A stretch of 36,245 nt of DNA from a virus, in IMG/VR virus record IMGVR_UViG_3300022693_002348, positions 1-36,245 of that record; one strand, written 5' to 3'. The position numbers and the translations under genes are program-made. Numbering within the stretch: the stretch's first letter is position 1; each line of letters begins with the position of its first letter. Below the pieces are notes generated by a model. It saw nothing but the letters and a program-made list of their open reading frames with translations, had not been told where the DNA came from and did no database searches. Positions 29,519-36,245 of the stretch are shown in pieces.

Positions 29519-29893
29519 TTACTGGGGCGGAAGGCGAACGGCCGTGCGCTTGGTCGAATTGATCGCCACGCCCTTCGGATCCATGCACCAGCCGAACAGG
29601 AAGATGCCGTTGGCTTCATCCGGATCGCCGGCGGTCACTTCGCCGGTGGCCTGATCGATCACCAGGGCAGTGCCCATTTCGATCGCTTCCGCGCCAGCCG
29701 TCACATCGGCATTGACGTGGCCGCGAACGATCAGCGGGAACAGCTGGTCTTCCTCGAAACCGCCCTCGTTGCACACGCCCACCAGGGTGATAGCCGCCAG
29801 GGTCACGGCCATGGAAGCGCCGCCTACGGTGCGGAGCGGGCCGGGATTCGGCACGTCAACGACGTCGCCTTCCTGGATCATCTTGGGATACAT
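29519..29893 (-). CDS. Capsid decoration protein, DUF2190-like
   Basis: The protein has 124 residues. It starts MYPKMIQEGDVVDVPNPGPL and contains the family's beta pattern: a strand VTLAAITLVGVCNEGG, then LFPLIVRGHVNADVTAGAEA, TALVIDQATGEVTAGDPDEA and a final strand. DUF2190 proteins often coat or stabilise the capsid, like lambda gpD. The location after the capsid gene fits this. Its ATG has GGAGTGAAGTGAA upstream. Confidence 0.75.
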   Translation of the reverse strand: MYPKMIQEGDVVDVPNPGPLRTVGGASMAVTLAAITLVGVCNEGGFEEDQLFPLIVRGHVNADVTAGAEAIEMGTALVIDQATGEVTAGDPDEANGIFLFGWCMDPKGVAINSTKRTAVRLPPQ

Positions 29894-29930
29894 TTCACTT
29901 CACTCCTTCGCAGAATCCTGGGGCCGTATC

Positions 29931-29962
29931 GGGGCTGCACCCATGGGGATAGATGCAGCCCC
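29931..29962 (-). other. Hairpin between capsid and decoration genes
   Basis: On the minus strand GGGGCTGCA (29962-29954) pairs with TGCAGCCCC (29939-29931), 14-base loop. No U-tract. It lies 10 bases after the stop of the capsid gene and 38 before the decoration ATG, and may stabilise the capsid mRNA or attenuate downstream genes. Confidence 0.5.
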
Positions 29963-29971
29963 TTCCGGGGG

Positions 29972-32140
29972 TTATTCGATCACGTCGCCGATATCGCTCG
30001 ACTCGTAGTTGGCCTCGTCGCCGTTGGGCAGCTGCGCGGGCTCATCGCCGGTGAAGGCAAGGAAGGCCGCACGCGGATCACCGTGGGCGATACCCCGGTC
30101 GAGGTAGGCCAGCAATTCGAAACCATCGAACTGCGCGGTTTCCACGATCTTCTGCTGCGTGGTTTCCTGGCCGCTGCGAACCATGCGCAGGAAGGCAGGA
30201 AGCACGCGGGGATCGGTGATGAACATCATGGCATCCTTGGGGAAGCCGTAGATGTAGACCGGCTGGAACTTGCCCGCGAACGGGTTGTAATTCGCCGGGT
30301 TGTCACCGCCACCGGTGTTGCCGCGAGCCGTCAGGGTGTCCAGCAGCGTAGTGTGGATCGGGTTGGCGATGATCACGCCATAGTTCACACCAGGGCCGCC
30401 GGGCCGCATCGCAGTCGCCTGCACCAGGCCGAAACCTTCCTTGTCCATCGAAACGCCGGTCGCCACGTTCAGGCGGCTGCCGTGGAAGAACGGAACCTTG
30501 TCGCTCATGACCGGGTTGGTCAGGATCTTGTTCCGCAGGGCGGTGTTTTCGGCATTGATGCCGGCATTCGCCAGGGCGATCGCCAGGTCGTTGAAAAGGC
30601 CCGTGCCGTTGCCCGACCACAGCTGGCGGCTGATCGGATAGCGGCGGTTGTAGGTCACCGGCTTGCCGTCCGTATCGAACAGGCTCATGCCGCCGGCCTT
30701 CACCTCGGATCCAGCCGGGGTTTCCAGCAGGGCATCCAGCACGATGGCGCCCAGGAACTGACCACCGAGGAAATCGGTGAATTCGGTGCGCCGGGTGATG
30801 CCGTCACCCCAGTAGGGCAGCTGCTGTGCCTGGAGTTTCACCAGCTGGGCAAGACCCTTGTTGGCGAGGTGCATGAAGTCGGCGATGACCATCGGGGCCA
30901 CAGCGCGGATCTGCATGAACTGCTCGGGGCTCATGTCCAGATCCTGCGGGCGCTGGTAGCCATTGCGCTGCATCGCCAGCGTCATCAGGTCGCGGGCGTT
31001 GAAGCCGCCATTGGCATTCAGGATGCCACGGAACTGATCCGTCTGCACATCGGTGATCTTGCCGGTTTCTGCGGCAACCAGGGCGCGCACGGCCAGGTCG
31101 CCCTGGATTTCGCGGTTACCCGCACCACGGATGGGAGAGGCAGGCATTCCGATATCCCTCTGGCTGCCAGTGGCATCGGCCAGCTGGGCGTGGAACTGGC
31201 GCGTCATCTGCGCCGGGGTGGTGGCAGTGCCCAGATAGCGGCCCAGGAAGGCATCGTCGGCCCCCAGAGTGCGGGCGCGCCGCTGAAGCGCCAGGTCGTT
31301 GCCGGTCAGGCTGCGCTGGCCTTCGCCACCGTCATTGCCGTCATCGTCATCTTCCTGAAGGTCGTCATTGGCCTGGAGCTCATCTTCCAGATCCGCCGGA
31401 TCATTTTCCGGCTCGTTCTCGGGGGCACCTTCCGGGGCACCACCAGCCGAACGCTGCTGGCCCTTGGCAGGCTTCTGGGGCTTGCCACCCTGGGCACCCT
31501 TGGCACGAACCGTCATCTGATCTTCTCCTTCGTAAACCGGAACCAGCGCCCTCACCTGGCACTCGTAGTCCGCTGGAACTGGAACGTTGCTGCACTCATA
31601 GACCAAAGTGCCCATGGCGCGCAATACCCCATCGTCACCTTCGTTTTCTTCGCGATACTGGGGCACGAAATAGCCCGCGCTGAAGTCGGGGCTGATGCCA
31701 CGGGCGATGCGGCTGCGAATGGTGGCAGCGTCATCATCGCCAGCCACGCGGCCGCGCCCGATCAGGCAGGGGGTGCCGTCATCCAGCGTGCTGCGCTTGA
31801 TCTTCGTGATAATCCCGATGCGCGCCTCGGCAGTCCACCGGTTGTGATTCATCAGCAACGGCAGGCCCTTCTTGCACCGCGCCAGATCCAGCGACTTCAC
31901 ATCGATGATCTCGCGGAAGCGGTGCCAGCCCTGGCCGGGCACATACGCTTCCATATCGACTTCGCGTTCCGTCAGGATGATCAGGTCGAACTCGAGCTCG
32001 CCCGTTTCCTCATCGATCTGCATGGTATCGGAAACCATGCTGATTTCGCGCAGCCGCAGTTCAGGCAGCGTGCCATCATCGGCGGCACGGGTGCCAAGCC
32101 TGGCTGGAACCGAAACCGGCGCGAACGTGCGAACACTCAT
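29972..32140 (-). CDS. Prohead protease / major capsid protein fusion
   Basis: The protein has 722 residues. Residues 30-200 look like a prohead protease of the S78-type fold: conserved 'LLMNHN' with H99, then IGIITKI, and GISPDFSAGY with S154 (S150 is an alternative). This part matures the head. Residues 235-276 are a very acidic linker (LEDELQANDDLQEDDDD and similar), and 310-722 is the major capsid part, with helical GRYLGTATTPAQMTRQFHAQ and strands such as VNYGVIIANPIHTTLLDTLT. Fused protease-capsid proteins are known in phages. It overlaps the portal gene by ATGA. No separate scaffold gene is visible. Confidence 0.88.
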   Translation of the reverse strand: MSVRTFAPVSVPARLGTRAADDGTLPELRLREISMVSDTMQIDEETGELEFDLIILTEREVDMEAYVPGQGWHRFREIIDVKSLDLARCKKGLPLLMNHNRWTAEARIGIITKIKRSTLDDGTPCLIGRGRVAGDDDAATIRSRIARGISPDFSAGYFVPQYREENEGDDGVLRAMGTLVYECSNVPVPADYECQVRALVPVYEGEDQMTVRAKGAQGGKPQKPAKGQQRSAGGAPEGAPENEPENDPADLEDELQANDDLQEDDDDGNDGGEGQRSLTGNDLALQRRARTLGADDAFLGRYLGTATTPAQMTRQFHAQLADATGSQRDIGMPASPIRGAGNREIQGDLAVRALVAAETGKITDVQTDQFRGILNANGGFNARDLMTLAMQRNGYQRPQDLDMSPEQFMQIRAVAPMVIADFMHLANKGLAQLVKLQAQQLPYWGDGITRRTEFTDFLGGQFLGAIVLDALLETPAGSEVKAGGMSLFDTDGKPVTYNRRYPISRQLWSGNGTGLFNDLAIALANAGINAENTALRNKILTNPVMSDKVPFFHGSRLNVATGVSMDKEGFGLVQATAMRPGGPGVNYGVIIANPIHTTLLDTLTARGNTGGGDNPANYNPFAGKFQPVYIYGFPKDAMMFITDPRVLPAFLRMVRSGQETTQQKIVETAQFDGFELLAYLDRGIAHGDPRAAFLAFTGDEPAQLPNGDEANYESSDIGDVIE

Positions 32141-33873
32141 TGATCAGTTCCTTCCTTGGCGGCCTGGTCAGCTGCATCTGCCGCAGCCTTCATGGCGTCC
32201 AGATTGATGTTGCCATTAGCACCGCTGAAGATGAAGGTCAAAAGGTCGATATCCTGCTCATTCGCCAGGCCAATCGACTTCGCCATCTTGCGATAGTGCT
32301 GCGCAGGATCGATGCCACGCTGCTGAAGCATGTCACCGTGCTCCAGAGCGCCGATCTTCAGCAGAAGCTGAAGGACTTCGGCCTCACCCTTGGGATCTGC
32401 GGAATCGGGCGTGGGCAGCACCCAGGAAACCTCGGCAGGCGTGATCTGGCCTGGCGTCCAATAGCGGTTGTCGCCCATATCCCTGGCGATGTAGCCAGCG
32501 CGAATGAAGGCATCCCAGATCCGGCTTCCGACCGTGCTCACCCATGACCACTGCATGCGGCGGTTGGCGCGGTTCACTGGCCCCTTGGCAAGGCGGCCGG
32601 CGATGAAGGAAACCTGGCTGTAATCGGCGCTGATCGACTCATAGGTCTGGCCGGTTGCAAGCGCGATCCGGCGCATGCCATTGCGATAGACGGGCTCGTA
32701 AACCTGGCTGGGCTGGGCCGTCAGCTGGTGCAGCTTGGCACCCTGGCGCATCTTGCCAACCTGGCCGCTGCGCAGGTATTCGATAGACCGGCCATAGGAG
32801 TCATACAGGCCGCTGCCCATGGTGCCTGCGGTGCCGTATTGCGCCTCACTGCCGTAGTGGAAGTCGCCGGACTCACCCAGGTTCACTTCGCCATCCAGGG
32901 TGCCATCGGGCACCTCGACCACGGCATTCTGGGTGGTATCCACCTGGGCACGCTTCAGGCCTAGGCTGTTCAGCAGCTTCAGATCCTGGAAGCTGGTCAC
33001 GATAGGCGCGAAAGGCGACCAGCCGCGCATCTGCAACGGGCGATCGGTGTAGGTGTCATGGATGACGAACTTGGCCGGGATCCGGCGCGACTGGGAAGGG
33101 CCACGCGATGGATCCTGGGTGAAGATGTGGAAGAACAGCGGCTCCTTGGAGTCAGGATCGATTTCCACGCCACCGATCACCGGACGGAAATAGCCCGTGC
33201 GATACTCATAGCGGGTGATAGTCCAGTCCAGCCAATCGCATTCCAGCAGTTCATACTGCACCGGAATCGAAAGGCCGCGCTGCTTCATTTCGGTCGGGCT
33301 GTTCCAGTATTCCAGCCACAGGACTTCGCCATCGGTTTCCTTGACGCCACCCGCGATGTGCTGGAGCTCGGCCATGGTGTGCCGGCGGCTGCGGTGGCAC
33401 TGGCGCGGATCTTCCGCCCACTCATACCACCGGCCCTGGACGTTGCCGTCAATCCGATCCTTCGTGGCCGCAGCGGTTTTCAGGCTATCCGGGCGCGGAG
33501 CCAGGTTCTCACCGAAAATGCCGTCCACCTTCACGCGGCGCGCATTGATGGCGGCCTCGTCATTCATCATCGAATCGCGCACCAGGCGGCGCGCCGTATC
33601 GATCGCGCCCATGATATCGTCATTCGGGTTGCCGTTCATGTAGCTGATCGGATCAATCGTGGGATCCGGCTGGGCCACGTTGTAGAGCCGGGCCATCTGG
33701 GCACCGGCCATGTTGATCTGATCCTGCATGGCGCGCAATTCGCTGCGGCGCTCATCTGCCCATGCCATGCGATCCTGGGAAGCCCTGATGGCTGCCAGGC
33801 GTTCCTTCGCCAGGGTGCGATTGACGGCAGCGCCTGGCGATACCGATTCGATGATGCGGTCGATCATGCCCAT
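32137..33873 (-). CDS. Portal protein (lambda gpB-type)
   Basis: The protein has 578 residues from ATG 33873, with AAGGAAGGGC upstream. It forms the dodecameric portal through which DNA enters and leaves. Features fit the lambda-type family: N-terminal helix with ERLAAIRASQDRMAWADERR, DTARRLVRDSMMNDEAAINA (the 'R-D-L-x-R-N' region), EYRTGYFRPVIGGVEIDPDS, and the conserved TYESISADYSQVSFIAGRLA region. The end is Ala/Asp-rich. Gene order (gpW-like, portal, protease-capsid) is that of lambda. Confidence 0.88.
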   Translation of the reverse strand: MGMIDRIIESVSPGAAVNRTLAKERLAAIRASQDRMAWADERRSELRAMQDQINMAGAQMARLYNVAQPDPTIDPISYMNGNPNDDIMGAIDTARRLVRDSMMNDEAAINARRVKVDGIFGENLAPRPDSLKTAAATKDRIDGNVQGRWYEWAEDPRQCHRSRRHTMAELQHIAGGVKETDGEVLWLEYWNSPTEMKQRGLSIPVQYELLECDWLDWTITRYEYRTGYFRPVIGGVEIDPDSKEPLFFHIFTQDPSRGPSQSRRIPAKFVIHDTYTDRPLQMRGWSPFAPIVTSFQDLKLLNSLGLKRAQVDTTQNAVVEVPDGTLDGEVNLGESGDFHYGSEAQYGTAGTMGSGLYDSYGRSIEYLRSGQVGKMRQGAKLHQLTAQPSQVYEPVYRNGMRRIALATGQTYESISADYSQVSFIAGRLAKGPVNRANRRMQWSWVSTVGSRIWDAFIRAGYIARDMGDNRYWTPGQITPAEVSWVLPTPDSADPKGEAEVLQLLLKIGALEHGDMLQQRGIDPAQHYRKMAKSIGLANEQDIDLLTFIFSGANGNINLDAMKAAADAADQAAKEGTDQ

Positions 33874-33888
33874 TGCGGGTGCCCTTCC

Positions 33889-34116
33889 TTAGCGGCCGCG
33901 AACGACGAGGCGGACGGGCCGCAGCGCGCCCCTGGTCAGCCCTTCCAGGCGATCGGCGCGCTGGTCAGCCTGTTCAGCTGCATCCAGCAGATCCTTCACC
34001 GACTCGCGCCGGATCATCTTGCCGTTCCACATGTATTGGATGACGCCGCCGCCCTTGGCGGCCTGGGCGCGCAGCGTGCGGGCCAGGTTACGGTATTCGG
34101 CAGCGCTCGGCCCCAT
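33889..34116 (-). CDS. gpW-like head-tail connector protein
   Basis: The protein has 75 residues from ATG 34116, coupled to the terminase stop (TGATG). It has helix ARTLRAQAAKGG, strand-turn-strand GVIQYMWNGKMIRRESV, then a helix to LEGLTRGALRPVRLVVRGR. Length and pattern match gpW, which stabilises packaged DNA at the portal. Its position between terminase and portal is identical to lambda W. Confidence 0.8.
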   Translation of the reverse strand: MGPSAAEYRNLARTLRAQAAKGGGVIQYMWNGKMIRRESVKDLLDAAEQADQRADRLEGLTRGALRPVRLVVRGR

Positions 34117-36245
34117 CAGAAGTCTCCTTTTCGCATTCCGGGCCTTGTAGCACCATATCGGCCAGCATTTCCAGCGCGATGTTGCCCAGGCCTTGCGCCG
34201 GGATCCTCACCGGCCCCGACAGGGGCGAATTTCCACTTGCGCGGCGGTGTGGGATCCTGATCGACAGGCTGGGGATGCGGTTTGCGCGATGGTGAAAGGG
34301 AAGGGGCGTCCAGCTGATCCAGAAGCGCCATCACTCGGGGGTCGGTGGCCGCGATCCACTGGTCGGGCACATGCTCAATGTGCATCACGTTGTGGATCTT
34401 CATCATCTTGCGGGCACCGCCGTTGCAGTAGTTCAGCAAGTCCAGCGCTTCCTGGCGCACGGTGGTATCCACGTCCGTCCATTTCGTGCGGGCCTGGCCG
34501 GTGCGCCGGTCATAGACCAGCCCTTCCTGGAAATTCGTGGCCTGCTCAAAATATCCATCGGTGTAGCCGGTGTCGATCAGCACCTCGCCGGTCTGGCGAT
34601 TGAAGGAATCGGCAGGCCAGTGCATCATGCCCGGCTTGGCCGTGGTTTCCGGCCGCTCATCGCCCTTGTAGCGCAGCTTCATGCGCATCAGCAGCACGCG
34701 CTTGGCCTCATCGGTGCCGATCACATCGTGCCTGGTCTTGTGCTTCATGCGGCTGGGATCATAGGGCTGGAACAGATCGCCACGGGAATCGCCGCGCAGC
34801 GCGTAGACGCCGCTGCCCTTGTTTGGCGTCACATAGGCCATCGCAGCCTTCGCCAGATCGCCGCCTTGGCCGATATCGATACCGCACAGGCTCACCGGAT
34901 ACATGCGCCCATCGACGCCCACATAGGGCCGGATCCGCACGCGGTGCAACGCCATCCAGGCTTCCTTCTGGGTTGGCGGAATGCTGATCACACCGAATGC
35001 GATGCCCCAGGACTCTTCGCCAGCACCATAGCCGCGAATTTCCCACTCCAGGCGGTCGCCCTGCACGTCAACGGCCATCACCAGGAACTTCACCGGGCGC
35101 GGCACCTGCACGCCAGGCCCCCAGATCGATTGATAGTCCAGCCGCCGGCCTTGCAGATCCTTCGCCAGATCGCCGGCCGATCCCATCGGTTCAAAATTCC
35201 GGGCCAGGGTCTGGTTGTAGAACTGCATCAGATCCGCGATGCTGCCCTGGGCATCGATCCACAGCTTCACCAGATCGGCAAGCGCGACGCGGGTGGAATA
35301 CAGGGCGCCGCAGCGATAGGACTTGTGCGATTGATCGGAAAGCGAGCCGCATTCCGGGCACTGGTGCGATCGGCCAATGGGATCTTCAGGCCCCCAGCTG
35401 CCAGTCTGCGCGGGATCCCAATCCACGCCGCAACAGGTGTGGATCGCCATGCTGCGCCATTCGACTTCCTGAAGCATGACGAATCGCTGCGCATCGGAAT
35501 GCGCATGGGCGCACTTGGGGCACCGGTATTCGTGCCCTTCCGCGATGAGCTCACCCTTGCCGTTCCGCTCTATGTGCACGTTTTCCCATTCCAGGGTGTG
35601 ATCGTGCTGGCAGGCCGGATTCTGGCATTTCACGAAAGGAATGGACTGGTCGCCCTTCATGTAGGCCAGCGTGGTCAGGCAGGTCTTGGCGCTGCCCTTG
35701 GGCGTGGAAGCGCGAACGAACTTGGCATTGGGGTATTCGCGCTGGCGCTGGAAAAGCGCCATTTCGATCGATCCGGCGGCATTGTGGCCGCATTCCGCGT
35801 GCTCATCAATGAACACATACATGGCCGGGCTGGCCTTCACGCGGCTGTAGGATTTCGCCGATACGAACCGCAGCCAGCCATCGGGGAAGACCCAGCGGGT
35901 GTTCCGCGACTTGGCCTTGCGCCGGCCCTTCATGGGCTTCAGCTTCTCTTCCGGATCCGGCATGAGTTTTTCGCGCAGGCAATCGGTGGCATTCCACCCA
36001 GGCACGAAATCCTCGTCGCGCTTCGTTTCCGCCGTTTCATCTTCCGGATAGACCATGGTGATCGGGCCGGGCGCCCAATCGATGGCCCAGCCCACCATGT
36101 TCCAGATCGACCGCGACTTGCCCACCTGGGCACCGATCAGCAGGGTGATCTGGCGCACGCGGGGATCGCTGAAGGCACGCTGCGGCGCACCCATCACCGG
36201 GCCGTTTTCTTCGCGATACTTGCCAGGACGCGGCTGGCCCTCACC
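34116..36245 (-). CDS. terL: Terminase large subunit, GpA family (5' end cut)
   Basis: 709 residues are visible; the frame continues past 36245, so the N-terminus is missing. The ATPase and nuclease of the packaging motor: Walker A-like G38-AQVGKS44 (numbering of the visible part), VFIDEHAECG as the Walker B region, four zinc-binding Cys clusters (CQNPACQHDH, YRCPKCAHAH, CCGVDW, CPECGSLS), and the nuclease segments FLVMAVDVQGDRLEWEIRGY and LCGIDIGQGGDLAKAA with the acidic residues of the GpA family. A polar Pro/Lys tail ends the protein. Followed directly by the gpW-like gene. Confidence 0.93.
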   Translation of the reverse strand, partial: GEGQPRPGKYREENGPVMGAPQRAFSDPRVRQITLLIGAQVGKSRSIWNMVGWAIDWAPGPITMVYPEDETAETKRDEDFVPGWNATDCLREKLMPDPEEKLKPMKGRRKAKSRNTRWVFPDGWLRFVSAKSYSRVKASPAMYVFIDEHAECGHNAAGSIEMALFQRQREYPNAKFVRASTPKGSAKTCLTTLAYMKGDQSIPFVKCQNPACQHDHTLEWENVHIERNGKGELIAEGHEYRCPKCAHAHSDAQRFVMLQEVEWRSMAIHTCCGVDWDPAQTGSWGPEDPIGRSHQCPECGSLSDQSHKSYRCGALYSTRVALADLVKLWIDAQGSIADLMQFYNQTLARNFEPMGSAGDLAKDLQGRRLDYQSIWGPGVQVPRPVKFLVMAVDVQGDRLEWEIRGYGAGEESWGIAFGVISIPPTQKEAWMALHRVRIRPYVGVDGRMYPVSLCGIDIGQGGDLAKAAMAYVTPNKGSGVYALRGDSRGDLFQPYDPSRMKHKTRHDVIGTDEAKRVLLMRMKLRYKGDERPETTAKPGMMHWPADSFNRQTGEVLIDTGYTDGYFEQATNFQEGLVYDRRTGQARTKWTDVDTTVRQEALDLLNYCNGGARKMMKIHNVMHIEHVPDQWIAATDPRVMALLDQLDAPSLSPSRKPHPQPVDQDPTPPRKWKFAPVGAGEDPGARPGQHRAGNAGRYGATRPGMRKGDF

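Noticed and set aside
29717-32143. An 808-codon rightward ORF opposite the protease-capsid gene
   Set aside because: It is antisense to the capsid and has no motif; the leftward gene has conserved protease residues and overlapping neighbours.
1-36245. Integrase, attachment site or lysogeny repressor
   Set aside because: No tyrosine or serine recombinase motif and no CI-like protein with a cleavage domain were found. The XRE protein at 8733 is too small and out of place. Missing sequence at the edges could still hold them.
1-36245. tRNA or rRNA genes
   Set aside because: No cloverleaf-like pattern with the conserved T-loop GGTTCGA-type sequence was noticed by eye, though no covariance search could be run.

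Overview
The window looks like most of the genome of a tailed dsDNA bacteriophage with a long non-contractile tail (siphovirus type), probably infecting an alphaproteobacterium. The phage call is firm: it holds a GpA-type terminase large subunit, lambda-type portal, gpW-like connector, fused prohead protease/major capsid protein, DUF2190-like decoration protein, tail tube, tail chaperones, tape measure, tail-tip proteins, fibre, endolysin and spanins in a familiar order. The host call is inferred only from high GC, strong CTG/GGC/GAT codon preference and similarity of protein style. No integrase, excisionase, CI-type repressor, DNA polymerase, helicase or tRNA is visible. The right edge cuts the 5' end of the terminase gene and the left edge cuts another leftward gene, so a short stretch (probably the small terminase and neighbours) is missing if the molecule is circular or circularly permuted.

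Layout. At 1-734 there are two leftward genes, one of them like a tail-completion protein. At 735-1115 lies a control region with four copies of a ~22-bp dyad (three in exact 33-bp tandem) and a rightward promoter. From 1116 to 12837 all genes read rightward. A regulatory/replication group (Cro-like HTH, a winged-helix putative initiator ending in an SSB-like acidic tip, a second winged-helix protein) is followed by RusA resolvase, an HNH protein, a beta-class DNA methyltransferase, a DUF7768-like protein and many small unknown proteins. This early half is divided by a repeated cassette of intrinsic terminator, near-identical promoter and shared leader at about 6730, 7183 and 9949, so the small genes form three insulated units. 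A bidirectional terminator at 12871-12906 separates these rightward genes from the late genes.

From 36245 back to 12932 all genes read leftward and are tightly overlapped: packaging and head (terminase, gpW-like, portal, protease-capsid, decoration, FII-like), tail (terminator, tube, G/T chaperones, tape measure, distal proteins, hub), a minus-strand terminator at 17047-17078, then a lysis cassette (GH108 endolysin with a C-terminal membrane anchor, two small coiled-coil proteins, a four-helix holin-like protein, overlapping i- and o-spanins) and finally a small virion-like protein and an Asp-box fibre.

How it may work: the phage carries a very small replication kit. The most interesting hypothesis is that the iteron-like dyads, the winged-helix protein and its SSB-mimic C-terminus form a module that opens an origin and recruits the host replisome. 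The phage methyltransferase may affect the repeated early promoters, each of which has a GACTC site overlapping its -35 box. An 84-bp perfect inverted repeat (1-84 and 2216-2299) flanks the replication region and is either an invertible element or a chimeric contig end.
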